In this document: in pieces, positions 45,090 through 57,810 of the stretch
Numbering within the stretch: the stretch's first letter is position 1
Layout of the letters: the number at the start of each line of letters is the position of its first letter
Origin: Saturnia japonica
Taxonomy: Eukaryota; Arthropoda; Insecta; Lepidoptera; Saturniidae
Direction of reading: 5' to 3'
NCBI GenBank assembly: GCA_033032175.1
Contig: CM065320.1
Location: 17,007,413 to 17,071,412 of the forward strand
Length of the DNA stretch: 64,000 nt
Notes under the pieces: model-generated
What the model was told of the DNA's origin: nothing
The model's database searches: none
The model's input: the letters and a program-made list of their open reading frames with translations, nothing else
Program-made: the position numbers and the translations under genes

Positions 45090-45810
45090 ACCAGCTGGTG
45101 GGGTTTTGAACATGTGGATGATAGTCGTGAGTTACTTAAGAAAAATCCTACCTTATTATCACCATTTACTCATTTATTAATCAAGGAGGGATACCACATG
45201 CGAGTAACGTTCCCAGGGAAAGAAGATAAAATGTAAAACAAAATTGAACATGCCCAAATACGTACCTGTTAATACAGGAGACATTTTTATGTAATTTTAT
45301 GGGGTGTATTTACACATGGAGACATTTTGCATGTTACACGTGCTACGTCGTAGACATCTCACTTTACAAGCACGCTACGCCGTAGACAGTGTACCTCGTA
45401 GTAAAGCTACGCCATACATAATTCACCTTGTATGTAAGCGAGGACATTTGCCATTCCAGTTTAGGCTACGTAGCTATGTACCTACTAAGTTTTAATAGTA
45501 AGTTCACTTAACTACACGATGTTTTTCATCGATGAGTATTTAATTTCCAAAATTTTATCTGGCTCGCAGTTCATTTAAAGTTTACAGTAGTTAATAATTC
45601 AGTATTATTTGTTCAAATTAGATCTTGACCTTGTCTCAGGTTAATAGCAAAATTGTTTCAAAGTTTAATCTTTTATCTGTTTATAGGTAGATATGTATTT
45701 AATAAATTTTACTATTACACTCAATAAAGATGTAAATAGCAGTTCTGGCTGTTCTTATTTGCTAACATTTTTAGTTAGGTAATTTTAAACCTTTGTTAAG
45801 GACTTACAGA
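45090..45810. other. No gene seen
   Basis: 45335-45475 holds several CTACG(T/C)CGTAG-like palindromes of unknown nature. Confidence 0.4.
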
Positions 45811-45814
45811 ATTT

Positions 45815-46075
45815 CACTGCCTCATTAGCCTAGTGGTCGTAAACGCGACAGCTATGATCGACGTCCTGAGTTCGATCCCCAGGTCGAATAAAGTGTTATT
45901 AGGTTTTTCTATAAAATTCTCAGTAGAAGCTCTGAGTTTAGCTTTGTGCCCGATTAATGGCAATAGGCTCGCCCCCTATTACATGGGATTTAAAAAACAT
46001 ACACAGCGAACTGTGCGTATACATTTTACATCTGCCTAACCCTTCGGGGACACAAGCGCGATAGTATGTATGTTA
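45815..46075 (+). repeat. tRNA-derived SINE, family S, most complete copy
   Basis: The head has TTAGCCTAGTGGTCG (A box) and GAGTTCGATCCCCAGGTCGA (B box). The body matches 40451-40676 (GCCCGATTAATGGCAATAGG, CTATTACATGGGAT) and ends GCGATAGTATGTATG. Confidence 0.75.
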
Positions 46076-46079
46076 AAAT

Positions 46080-47140
46080 TACGTCCAAATTCGTAGACGT
46101 TTCCAAGAAACTAATTAATTAAATAAGAGTATAAACAAGAATTCCATGTTTAATATTTTTAGATTTTTAATCTGTCTTCTTTAAAATATATTTAACAGGT
46201 AGACAAAGCTTCAAGTAAGTTATAAGAAAATATTATTCTTTTTATTGTTAAATAAAATTATTAAGTTTTGATACTAGTAACATTACAGTAAGATTTACTT
46301 GAAGATCATCAAAGTAGTAAAACCACGTGAAACCCATCAGTAGTAATGTTATAAAAGAAGAATGTAACTTGAACACATTGCTCTATAAATTACGTATTGG
46401 GTGCCATTAAAATGACGCACGACAACATTTAGGAGTACGGGAGAACAAATGTTGTCAAACGCTTTGTTTGACATGTGTTTCTACGTGCCATATGAGTGAC
46501 ATGCTTTTGTTATTTGAAGGCAAAAGCTTTTAAAATCGAGCTTGATATAATATAAATTCTACGTTAGCTATGACATCTTGCCGACATTATAGGTAAAAAT
46601 ATTTTGGAATATAATAATAATACAATTAACGCCAAAAGAGAGGAAGAGGGAATAGTTTTCAAACTGCAATTTCATTATTTTGCACCAATATCGATCCGTA
46701 TTATTGAAAAAAGGAGGCCCATAGTCGCGGAAAGGGATTTCCGATGGCATTGTGGTTCACGATCATGCATGGATCAACCTACTCCATCACAGACGCGTAC
46801 TACGTCACCAATGCGCTTTTACTAATCATTGGAATGCCCAAAGAATTCAGTTCATCTGTGCTGAAAGCATAGATTTAATATATACTTCATCTATGGCTGA
46901 ACGTAACTGTTGATCTTGCATTGACTTGATTAGTTACGTGCCGCAGTCAAATAACGGATACTGCTTAAATATTTTTTTTAGATTCTTCAAAGCGAAGAAG
47001 AAAAGGAGAAGGTAAATCTTTTTAATGTATTGCAACAATCCTCCATAATCAGAAGGTGGTAACGCCATCTGTATATTTATAATGCCATTAATACTTTTCT
47101 ATCTATCTATAGTTCACCCGCTATATATTTAATCTATGTG
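46080..47140. other. No confirmed gene
   Basis: A 43-codon frame from the ATG at 46742 (MALWFTIMHGSTYSITDAYY...) is compositionally protein-like but unidentified and has no splice context. Confidence 0.35.
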
Positions 47141-47244
47141 GTTTATGTTACCCCTTCCTTTATCAAAAGAACGGAACGCACAACCGCCAACCGACATCAC
47201 CACTCTCTCGAAAAGTAACCCCTACGCATCGCACGCTAATCTTT

Positions 47245-47396
47245 TAGTCTATAAAAAAAGTGTATCAGTTATATTGATAAAAACCTTACCAGAATTTAAA
47301 GTGTGTTTTTAAAGAACTACTCAAAGTGATATTGTGGTGGAATCAGAATCGCGAACCAGCAAGATAAACAGCGCGAGCTCCGGGTAAGTTCCGTTC
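47245..47396 (+). promoter_or_regulatory. Possible promoter and first donor site
   Basis: CTATAAAAAAAGTG, an arthropod initiator-like TCAGTT a few bases on, and a strong donor CCGGGTAAGT at about 47380-47390 lie in order. This could be a non-coding first exon or part of an LTR. The evidence is weak. Confidence 0.25.
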
Positions 47397-47399
47397 TTT

Positions 47400-50300
47400 T
47401 TCCTATCAAAATATTTCCACCAGAAGGTAAAATTAAAAATTTTAATTGCTCCGAATCATCCCGTTATATATTGTTACAAATGTCTAATAGTCCAGAGCAT
47501 ATATAATATTCACGGGCCACTAAACAATGTAAACTGTTCGACATCACCGGCTTGAGGGCGTCATCTCTCCTATATGGCCACACCGTAACTCGCCTCTCTG
47601 ATCAAACTGGAACTGATCCGGATGCCCACCCGGATAAGCAGCTCGAGATAGAGAATGACCCTCTCAGGGCTCAAACTTCTGACACAGTAGGTAGGTTCCA
47701 TCAAGACTGTCTCTATCTTCGGATTCCGACGTAGTAGGTTGCATCAAGCAACAAGAGGTCTTCACATTACGAAGGTTTAAGCAACACTATCTTAGCATGC
47801 ATTTTTTACGATTTTTTTAATCTGCGGTTTTACAGCTTCACCGAAATTGTCTTAGCATGCACATGCGCTGCACTTTATATATCCTTTTATTGGGTCTGAG
47901 CAGTAGGGTAGTTGTGGATATCCAATTATGAACATACCCCAACATCCCGACGAGGGTAATCATGAATACCTAAAATATCTAACAATATAGTATTTTTGTA
48001 TGGTTTCTCAACGTCACCATATGACTTGCGTGGTAACGTGTAAACGCTTAAAAAAATATCCATACTACTATAGCGTAATTATATCCACTCATTCATTGAG
48101 AGCTCAGCTTTTAGATGTGACGTTGACTTCGATTCATCCTCAGTCATAAATGTTACAAAAGTAATTTCGTAATAAAATTTGTTCTTCGTAAGGTATTGCT
48201 TGTGCAAGATTTGAATGACATAGCATGACTACCACAGTTATGATTAATACAAAGCAATAGTATTTGTAAATTTCGAACTTAATTCCTTGTACTCCAGGTT
48301 AAAGTTTTCAGACAGAAACATGTACTTTAGTTCGGTCTAATTTAATCTTCAGAAGAGAGTTTGTAGCGGCAGTATTGTTCTGGAGTATAGTCACGTAAAT
48401 AACCTGTCGTTTGCAATATAAATGGCGATATGCTACGTTTAGGAGTGAACAGTGTGGGAACAGCGTCAGAGATGAATGTTTCAATGCGTACTCACCTATC
48501 TCTACAGTAGAAGAATGGTTTTTTATTTTATTATATCGTTTTGCCATCATTAGGATTACAAAGGTAAGTTTATTCCTTTGATTTAATTTTTCAAGTACGA
48601 CTTCTTATAGTAGAAAATACTGTTACACTTGCTAAATCTTTTATGTGAAATTCTTTACTTTTTCTACTCTTATTCTTCTTCTTGTTTTGGCGTCACAAAA
48701 CGCATTTGCCATTGTCAATGTTTTTAAGCCTTCGTTAAATTTTCCTTTATACAAAATGTGGTCTTTTGACAAAATGGTGGTTCTCTTATATCTATAATCG
48801 ACTTTACTTATGCACAACAATCAAACTATATCACGCAAAATACCACCAATATTACAAAATATAGGGTCAAAAACATAATTTAATAACTTAAAAATAAAAT
48901 CCACAACATGCCACTTTAAGATCCCGTCAAAAACTCGGGAGTACCTACCTACTTTTGGTTTTCACTAAAGTGTTACTTTTTTAAAGTTCATAATCAATTA
49001 AATATAATCAGTTTAGTAGCTCTTATAAACATAACGATCTTTCAAATAACGTATATTGAAGTCATAAAAACGAATACCACCTCTAGAAACAAAAGAGCTT
49101 CTTCTCGTGGTTCCGTTAGTACAGGTAAATACTACTTCAATATTATTCTATATTAAAGTATTGCATGGTCTGCTGCTGGTTAAAGGCCTTCTCTAAATAA
49201 AGACCCAGATTTACTCACCAAGCAAGCCCATAATGTTATTACCTATTTCCGACAGAGAAGAATCATTATTTATTATACATTTTATTATCACAGTGTAAAT
49301 AATTCCCAAGTGCTATGGTTTCTTCACGATATTATATTCTATACCGTTAGTCTATAGCTTTTCAAATAAATTAGTAAATACATTTGAATTTCAAAACATT
49401 CATTCGAGATACCGACGCTTGACCACGAATATCGGTACCATTCAATTATCGTATATTTTATAGCAACCTCGTATTATTTAAAGCTCATAAACCACAATTA
49501 GTTCGGGAAACATATTATATAAGTATATGGTTTATCCTAAATCCTGTTTTATACCTCACCGGGCCACGAAGTAGTACATTGAACCCAGGTATTAGGTATT
49601 CGTTTTACTGCCATGTGTACAGTCGGTAATAAAATACACTTTTATGTTAGGCACTACCTACGCCTTACGGCTTAAATTGTTTTTTTTTTATTGGACTTAT
49701 TGCTATTTATAATAAATCGAAACAGTTAGATACGTGAGTTTTTTTAATAAATAACCTTACTTTGATATCTATTTAACGCTACAATTAATTAACGCCAATT
49801 AGTTAGCAATATATGAAAAGCTTCTGTCTTAAAACGTTCAATAGACTTTGCATACAATGGGTATTTGGCAACTGGATATAGATCACGAAGTATCATGTGA
49901 AATATCATTTCAAAGCCTGTAGGTGTTCATTATTTCTAGACTTCATTGTAACTAAATACTATTATAGTCTAATTTAAAGTACAAATTCATTTCATTACTT
50001 TAAATTAGAATTAAATGGTTTTTTACATTTCCAGCGAAATGAAAGCTATTTTTTATTGATTTACCAGGGCTTAATTGCCTAGTTTTGACTATTACTTAAA
50101 TTAAGCTCTTATTTCTATGAACTTAGTGTTATTCATTCAGATACATACTCGTATAAAATATGTTTAAGTTTAAAATTTTAATCATTTATAAATCCTTCTA
50201 ACTCAGTAGATGTTATTATTTTAATTTTAATATAAAGGACCTAACGCAACGACATACTGTTCATTTTGTATTAATTTTTACTACCTGTGAATTGAGTAGA

Positions 50301-51455
50301 AATGCTTCATGTGCCAGTGAGCGTTATCATTCACACATATCTAACACAGAATCTATAACTCTTGAAGACGTTCGAAGGTCATGTTGAACTAAACTTGGCT
50401 TTCTTTGAAGAAAGCATCTACAACCATAGCACAGGTAATTACTACCTACCGTCTACAAATTTCCACGGGAATAACCTGTATAATGTGTTTTAAAACCGAT
50501 CTTATAAATTAAACCTTCCATTTCTATTATGCTATCCCTAAAATCAATACGCAGTAATTCCGGAAAGTTTGAAAAAAAAAACTTAAGCCTTGTTATGTAG
50601 TTTTTGATTAACAATAAATGCGTTTTTATAAGCATGGTATTATATTCTTCGATGCTAATATTTATTTGTAGCAATTTCGTCAGCGAGTGTACTTTGACGC
50701 CGATGCTTAGGCAGTTTTAGATGTGTACGCACGAGGAATTTGTGGTTTTACGGCATGTAACTCCATTTTATGACGGTCATGTCATAGTTACTTACTGAGT
50801 TGTGAGTTATACTTATTTCAAAGTGAAATATTAGATACGCTAAATTGTAATTTTTCACGTATATAACTTCATTTTTTTATTTTATCTTATTACAATGTAA
50901 TCTGACGTTAAATAATGTACAGTTCATGAACAGAGGCGACTATCGTTAGATGGGGATCGCATGACAGTCACCGTTGTATAAGCAGCCTTTATAGCTACTT
51001 AGTAGCTTACTGTATATCAACCAGATGGTTGTGAATAGGACTTAGGCGATATAATATTAAGAGTTTTTAACCATGTGATTTCATACACTCACTTCTACCA
51101 ACGTTTCTTCATCTATTGTTCAACATTTTACACCGCATTCCAGTCAGAGTATCTGAAAATGTTTCAACTACAATAAAGCTTGGTTTTTATTTACAGTTGG
51201 TATAGGCATATTAATTAGCAAAGCCAAGGAACATCCGTGGTTAACGAAGTAAAACAAGGTATAATGGATAACTCTCAAAGTTTCTAGAAAGTTCAATTGA
51301 AAGTTCACTAAAAATAAGAATTTAACGTAAAGATATACAACGTAAACGCTGTAGGCATAGAAATTAAAAATTAATCTGCAAACTTTACTTAAAAAGCTTC
51401 TCTGTTGTTATAATAACATGTAATATTTCATAATTCACTACATAATTTTATACAA
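47400..51455. other. No gene or repeat recognised
   Basis: About 4 kb of AT-rich DNA with only short, unremarkable frames. It is the longest stretch without a recognisable element in the window. Confidence 0.4.
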
Positions 51456-51768
51456 CTAGCTGTGCCCTTCGGATTCATCCGTCTTAAATGTATTCGAGCA
51501 ACTCTTCACGGCGCTGGTGCCAACGCATCTGTGTAGTCTATCGTTGTTTTCACATCCCGTACTTGCATACAACTTGACAGGTTGCTTGACGTTCATAGTT
51601 ACTGCTCCGTCACTTAGGGTTATACTGTTAATTTATATAGCTATCTTACTCAATAGAACAAGCTTTAACATGCAAAAATACCTTTTCAAATCTTACTGGT
51701 AGTTTCAGGGATTAGAGCGTTCAAACAAATAAACCAGTCGCTTGGGCTTTATAATATTTAGTACAGGT
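51456..51768 (-). mobile_element. Helitron-like element, about 313 bp
   Basis: CTAG at 51456-51459, then CTGTGCCCTTCGGATTCATC, and at the right GGTAGTTTCAGGGATTAGAG and GGGCTTTATAATATTTAGTA. The 5' TC is altered. Confidence 0.6.
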
Positions 51769-51934
51769 TATATTGAATATACGAGCAGATAAATATGATC
51801 TATTTATTTAAAACCCAAGCACAAAACTATAAAAACGTCAACCATGGTCGCCTTTGCAAGAATTGACTACTAAATTAGGTTTTTCTTCGTATATCATAAA
51901 ATTTTACAATTCAATACTCAATAACATAAACTAA

Positions 51935-52289
51935 TCTATATATTAATACATGAAGCAAATGCTTTCTACCCATTTTAAACGTATTGCGTGCACGGAAGAC
52001 TGCGAGATTTAGCATGGTTTAAGTTTATATGGAGAAGGAGTGCAGAATGCTAAAATTTATCTACAATATCTGTTATATATTAAACTAAATAAATTAATAC
52101 CGTAACCCGACAAGTGCTATGAAACTTAGACCCCCACAAAATATTGACATTGTCACACAACGAAAAACGACTGCAATTGATGTAGATAATACACATTGTT
52201 TAGGTTCATGAATATAGCAAATGTCAAACAGAAAGAAGTCTATGATCAAAAAGTCGCTGGCCGAATTTTGACCTTAAACCGATCGCTAG
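51935..52289 (+). mobile_element. Lep1-like Helitron copy A6, complete ends
   Basis: A|TCTATATATTAATACATGAA at the left and AAACCGATCG then CTAG|T at the right; 355 bp. The best-defined copy of its family and the reference for the ends. Confidence 0.8.
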
Positions 52290-52525
52290 TATATATAATT
52301 AGTTGTCAAAGAAAACTATTATTCGAGTACAAAGTGACCCTTGATCTAAAACTCGTTTCAATATTAGTAGCGTCCTGAAACATACCTAAGAGAGAGAGAA
52401 TGATTATTCCGACCGCTCCATATAGTACTTAGTATATTAATATAGATGCTGTAACATAACATAGCACACGTAGAGTCTCTAACTTATGGATTATTCGGGG
52501 GCGAACTCCAAAATTTACATTTCAC

Positions 52526-52867
52526 TTACGTAAACAACGTTAGTTTCCACAGCGGGCTCAGGCGTGCGCTCGAGAGGGAAATGGATGATGCTCGTCTTCC
52601 ACCTACCTCGATAGTGTATTCTCCTAGGGTCTGCATATATGTTGCAAATACTCTACTATATTTTTTTATCGTAGCACTGTAAAGTAAGTACATGTGTGAT
52701 TCAATAACATCCGCGACTACCATGGGATCTATACAATCCATTGACGGTTGTCGCTGTTTTCTCGGTCTGCTTAAATGTTTCGTCACGTTATACTTGAAGG
52801 AGTCCATATTGTAGAAAGGTTGGAACACATGGCCGGGAGATAGTTCCACAGCTTTACAGTACGTCAA
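52526..52867 (-). pseudogene. LINE ORF2 C-terminal relic
   Basis: A 113-codon minus frame starts near AVELSPGHVFQPFYNMDSFK then YNVTKHLSRPRKQRQPSMDC. The pattern of a short Leu/Pro motif, VF, YN...FK.N is usual at the end of LINE reverse transcriptases (compare LWNSLP...VF...YN...FK). There is no RT core and no start, so it is a remnant. The remainder of the frame is unassigned. Confidence 0.45.
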
Positions 52868-52973
52868 AGATAAGGCTTATTCAGCTTCTTATCTAAACTA
52901 TTTATATACTATGTACTAGATAGCGTGATCAGGACATTCATACTGTTGAAATTTATATAATTATTTATTTAAA

Positions 52974-53349
52974 CTAACGGTCGCCCAATGATCGAAATTC
53001 GACCAACGACTTTATAATCATAGACTATTTTCTGTTTGACATTTACAGTATGAACCTAATCAATGAGTATTACATCTACATCACATCATGAGTCTACATT
53101 TGTCCACTTTTCGATAAGTGAAAATGTCAATATTTTGGGGGGTCTAAGTTCAATGGCATTGGTCATATTAGGATTCGCAGTATTAATTTATTTAATTTAA
53201 TATATTAGTAATAGATATTATAAATGCATTTTAGCTTCCTGCACTCCTTCAACATATAAACTTTAACCATGCCATATTTCACAGTCCTCCGTGCAAGCAA
53301 TACGCTTAAAAAGGGGTATAAAGTTTTTGCTTCACGTATTAATATAATA
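52974..53349 (-). mobile_element. Lep1-like Helitron copy A7
   Basis: CTAACGGTCGCCC at the left (terminal CTAG mutated to CTAA) and TTGCTTCACGTATTAATATA at the right. Confidence 0.65.
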
Positions 53350-53504
53350 ATGACTATTACCATTACGCAACTCAAGAATTAATTTATATTCAACTTGTAG
53401 TCTCGGTGACTGACAACAGGTTCATTTAACTTAGTATTAGAATGTAAAACCTTAAGATTGTTAGAGCACGCGAGATAAAAATAAAGATCATAGTTAATTT
53501 AATT

Positions 53505-53600
53505 CAATTTATGCCTTGAAAAGGTATTTTTCGTAAGTCAAAACACACCTATTGGTTTGGAAAATATAAAGGAAAAATACTGGAAAACAACTCGAAGAAA
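53505..53600 (-). repeat. LINE 3' tail fragment, decayed
   Basis: TTCAATTTATGCCTTGAAAA and TTGGTTTGGAAAATAT, then AACTCGAAGAAAC, loosely follow the inverse CGATCGAG-type tail. Confidence 0.35.
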
Positions 53601-53609
53601 CAAGATGAA

Positions 53610-54250
53610 AATTACGTCTTAAACTTTCAAATGCCAGGGGTTTTGGTATGCTGACATATTTGGCGTTTAATGGTTTTAAAATAGTATAAAACTTATCGTT
53701 GTCTTTATAATTGCTAAAGGCACTACTGATACGAAATTTTTTTTTAATATTATACTTGAAAATCTGTTTAAGACCAAAAAAAAATTACACAATCCGACAA
53801 AGCTGAGGATATGTAGGGGGTATTGATGGATCAATTTGTCTAGAAAAAATCAGAGAATGAATGCCTTGTATACAGTACGCCTTACTCTTAATATGTGGGA
53901 TCATGGTACCTCCTATGATATAGTATCAAAACCTAACAGTGCTGATGCCCTTTCGATATACAACCTGGTTTCTTGATATTTTAAATGAAATCCGTGTAAA
54001 AAAGGTTTAAGGTCAAAATTCCGTCGAAAAACAAAAAGTAGTTGTTACAATAATAAACGGTATTATGTTGAAAATTAAACCAACATTTAAGAAACCGAAA
54101 TGCGTAACTGAACCGTGTAACAACTCGACGGTTATCGCTCGCTGTAGATATAATTGAAATGTAAATTCAGGTACGTATGTACCTCTTACAACTTACCCTG
54201 ACCTAAACAGCCTGCTTAGTAACCCAATACATCGTTTGAAATAAATAAAT
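53610..54250. other. No gene seen
   Basis: AT-rich, no recognisable feature. Confidence 0.4.
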
Positions 54251-54251
54251 A

Positions 54252-55318
54252 TTAGGTCCTTACATATGAAATTAGCGTTTTATATGGAAAAGTAAACCAA
54301 AAAAAAATATATGAAATTATACATTTAATCAATCTAAGTGCATTATTGTCTATGCACTTTCACCATTTTATAGGTAGTTCATTGATACCATGGCTGAAAA
54401 AATTGTGGGAGCGAGAATCAATAAAAAAATTTGAAGGCGGTTTGGACAGCCTCTTTGGAATTGAATTTTTCCTTGTAAGAAGTTTTCAAAATTCCGAAAA
54501 AAGTGGTAACCTGTTGTTGCAAGGTTCGAGGAGTATGGTGAATATCGGAGACATACCAACCGCAGTTTCTCTAATTTAGCGACCGTCTGTCGTGAAGTAT
54601 GGGATGTAGCGTTGTCCTGTCGGGTAGAGAGTTTGACCAGTCTGGGTTGCTTAACGGCTAACTATTTCATCATGGTTTGCCACTGCTGACAATATACATC
54701 TGCCGTTATCGTTTGGCCAGATGTTAAGAATCTGTAGTGTATGATACCAGCACTAGTGGACCAAATCACCAGTACCTTTTCCTGAGTCAAATTTCGCTTG
54801 GGACATGATTTGGCCGGTTCTCCTAGGTTCAACCGCTGTGATGAGCATTTCCGAATGTCATCGTAAACCATTTATCGTCACAAGTAACAATACGACTCAA
54901 AATTCTTTCCTTATTGTGACGGTTGAGTAATGTAACGCAAAAGTCAATGCATGTTTGTTGGTGTGCTTCAGTCAATTCATGCGGTACCTATTTCTCGAGC
55001 TTTTTCACTCTTCCAATTTGTCTCAAGTGAATTAAAATTGTTATATCACTCACACCGAAGCCTGCCGCTAACGTTTTCGATGCGTTCGCTTCCATAATCA
55101 CCTTTAATTCGTCATTATCAAATAGGGTCTCCGGTCGTCCAAGGGGTTTGTTTCGTAGGTCAAAATTTCCAAAAAGGAAACGTTGGAACCAAATAAGTAC
55201 CGTGCTTTTTTACGGTAACTTCCCCATACATATCATTAATCCTTTGAGCTGTTTCTGCAGCGCTGATGCCACGGTGGAACTCATATTCGTAAATAACGGG
55301 ATATTTTAAGTCTTCCAT
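54252..55318 (-). pseudogene. Mariner transposase and left ITR, third copy of the 7.8-kb family
   Basis: The left ITR TTAGGTCCTTACATATGAAA starts at 54252 after TA. Minus-strand pieces run from the ATG near 55318 through a broken N-terminus, VYDDIRKCSSQRLNLGEPAK (54870), LVIWSTSAGIIHYRFL and SGQTITADVYCQQWQTMMK, to VCLRYSPYSSNLATTGYHFFRNFENFLQGK (about 54555-54470). Many frameshifts are present. The third catalytic Asp region reads TTGYHFF, so Asp is replaced by Gly, and the Asp of the preceding YSPD motif is Asn. The right ITR was not found. It is the most decayed of the three. Confidence 0.8.
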
Positions 55319-55559
55319 TTTTGCGAAAAGAATAATGTCATAGAAAAATCAAATGGTGCAAAACAAATATATCACTAAATATGTGTTAGCTTTACGAAAA
55401 ATATAGTTTCTAATTTTAATAAATATTACGTATTACAATAAATATTAATATTTGCTAAATGAATAATAAGTTGAGAAATCTATTAAAACTTCTCGATCAT
55501 GGAGGTAGTTCGTACAAAATAATATATTGTTTAAGGTTTTATAAAACATACTATGTTTT

Positions 55560-55930
55560 TAGCTTGACGATAATTATTGTTTAGTCTACCATAAAACATA
55601 TTGTTATTATCTTTTATTTTAGAATATGTCTAGATTTTAATATTGTTCTATTTAACTCTTAGTAGCTCAGTTTTGACTTCCGGTATTTTTCTTTCCGATT
55701 GAAAATGTCGGTTCCTTAAATATTGGTTTACTATAAAAGGACGGGCAGTCTGTACTGAGCGAGGAGGCAGGCTGGATGTGCAAGATTAATAGAGTTAATG
55801 AAGTAAATTATAGTGAATACAAGTGGACACAGTGATTAGTTATTAAAGTGAAATTATAGGGAAGTATCTTTGGTTTATTCTATTGAGTTTGTTTTCAATT
55901 CAGAAGTGGGATAACATCAGGAATTTTGGT
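55560..55930 (+). other. Possible solo LTR or LTR fragment
   Basis: CTATAAAAGGACGGGCAGTC followed by TACTGAGCGAGGAGGCAGGC resembles an insect LTR TATA box and R start. Downstream GAAGTGGGATAACATCAGG could be a post-LTR segment. Edges and partner not found. It is opposite in strand to the BEL fragment at 56.4 kb. Confidence 0.3.
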
Positions 55931-56159
55931 ATATTATTACCACCCTGATGTAATCATACGACCACAATATGGGCATTGAACATTGTAGTGATGAAGTGAT
56001 TATTTTGGGTCACATAGAGTAACCACTCAAATAATTTGTTATTTTATTCTGTTGTAAATTATTGCAATGGGTCGTTTTAATGTAAGTATTGGATTCAAGT
56101 TGTCATGAAGGTTGCCTCACAAGAGGAAGACCGTTAGGCAACTTACAGTGGTTGCTAAT

Positions 56160-56365
56160 TAGTTGATTATCTTGCGACTGCGTAAAACTAGAGTCTGTGG
56201 CATGGAGTGCTTGGAAGGTTACGAGAGTCGCAGCAGATTTGCAAAATATAAAAACGTCTTTAGAGATTCGACTTGGAGACTTGAGGCCCCTGCCTATGAC
56301 CGATTTATGTGTGATGACCATAAATATCAGTTACGAGAGCAGTTTTGATATGATTGTAAACTGCA
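56160..56365 (+). repeat. SINE family T copy
   Basis: CCTATGACCGATTTATGTGT, GATGACCATAAATATCAGTT and ACGAGAGCAG correspond to the 3' half of the SINE at 23650-23788. Confidence 0.5.
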
Positions 56366-56429
56366 ATCTCGTTCGAGAATGAGGTAGTCTGAACATATCG
56401 AACAAAAGTGTTCAGATCTATATGACCAC

Positions 56430-57440
56430 GGAGAATATTCCACATGTGCTTAAAATCCGTGACAGTAAGACGGCACCACAAAGCTCCAGTCGGTTGACGG
56501 TAAGTGGTTTTAAAGGTACTACCTTCGACTTGGCAATAAGTAACTGAACAGGATTGTCTTTACTACCAAGCGCTCGTATGTAGACACAACAACCGTAAGC
56601 TTTTGTGAAAAACCTATCGACTCGTAATGAATGGCCGTGGAGCTCGAGACTCGGCGTGGAAGTCGAAGTTCTTTGAGATGAATTAGTTCCTTCACAAAGT
56701 CTTGCCACTCTTGAGCTATATCAGATGGCACAGACTGATCCCAATTGAGTTGGTAGCGCCACAAGGTTTGTAAGATAAGTTTGGCTTGTAAGACTACTGG
56801 CGTCAACCAACCAAGAGGATCATAGATGCGAGCGACGTTTGAAAGTATCGCACGCTTAGTGCAGTTCGAATTTAGCTGCGAGAAAGAATAAGTAAAGATA
56901 TCTTAAACTGGATCCCATTTAATACCAAGTGTCTTTAACGTACGTTGATTTTGATCTCCATTTGCGTAGTTCAAACTGTGCACAGGCTAAAAGATCTACC
57001 AGCTCACCTTTGAGCTCTAACGCTGCATTAACAGTTTGAGCCCCAGCTGTTAAATGTATCATGGAAAGAATTTTAGCGGCATGAGGTCGCTCGCTACCAT
57101 AATCGTGGGCAACCTGATGAAGAGTTCTAATTGCGAGAAACGGAGAACTGCTTACGCCATATGTGACGGTGTTTAGTTGAAACTCTGTGACGGAATCGTT
57201 AGGAGACTCCCTCTATAAGATGTGCTGCCAACAACGATCTTCAGGTTGAAGTTCAATGTTACGATACATTTTAGTGATATCCGCTGTAAACACAACAGCT
57301 TGGTGCTTTTGGCGCTGGCATCGAATACAACCCTCAAATTTGGTTGTAGTGCTTTCGGGACGTAAGATACAGTGATGGGGAATAAAATAATTCCCGCTTG
57401 GTGATGACGATTCAACAGGCTGCATGGGTCCTAACGAGTC
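56430..57440 (-). pseudogene. BEL/Pao pol fragment (RT to RNase H), dead
   Basis: Minus-strand blocks in order: YFIPHHCILRPESTTTK and VVFDASAKS (about 57400-57310), FTADITKMYRNIELQPEDRC (57290-57230), TYGVSSSPFLAIRTLHQVAH (about 57165-57110), a segment ending FELRKW (about 56960), TPVVLQAKLILQTLWRYQLN (56806-56740), and RNase H-like KAYGCCVYIRALGS ... VNRLELCGAVLLSRIL (56610-56450). The blocks are in different frames with several stops. The YVDD catalytic motif is missing from a short deletion before TAGAQT. It is not the same copy as the element at 1-2551, which is intact. Confidence 0.85.
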
Positions 57441-57810
57441 AAATGTCCTGTGACCCCCAGTGCGTCAGGATAAATATAAATTAATTTTGGTGATCACTCA
57501 TGGGTCATCTTGGTAATGTTGAATAATTTGTCATTTATAAAAACGTTAATAATTTGTTATAAAAATGTTAAATAATTTGTTATTCATTTGTTATTCTATT
57601 TATGAGTGGTGCAGTGCTGCATAGTGGCTGGCTGCTGCATCGTACCAGGAGAGAAGTGCGTCTCTGCTTGCTGACCGGCCGAAGAGCAGCGTGTGGTGCT
57701 AAGATCGTTGAGAAGGCGTGGGTGATGACTAGGAACAGGCGACCGCTGCGTGCTGAAGGTCAGGACACCTGAAGTAGCCGTGGATGGCTGGCTGGCACTT
57801 GTAAAACCTA
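57441..57810. other. Spacer left of the satellite array
   Basis: AT-rich to 57600, with repeated AATAATTTGTTAT, then a GC-richer unique-looking block 57601-57810 rich in GCTGC. No gene recognised. Confidence 0.4.

Noticed and set aside
55560..57440. One element combining the TATA-bearing segment and the BEL pol relic
   Set aside because: They lie on opposite strands, so they cannot be the LTR and body of the same copy.
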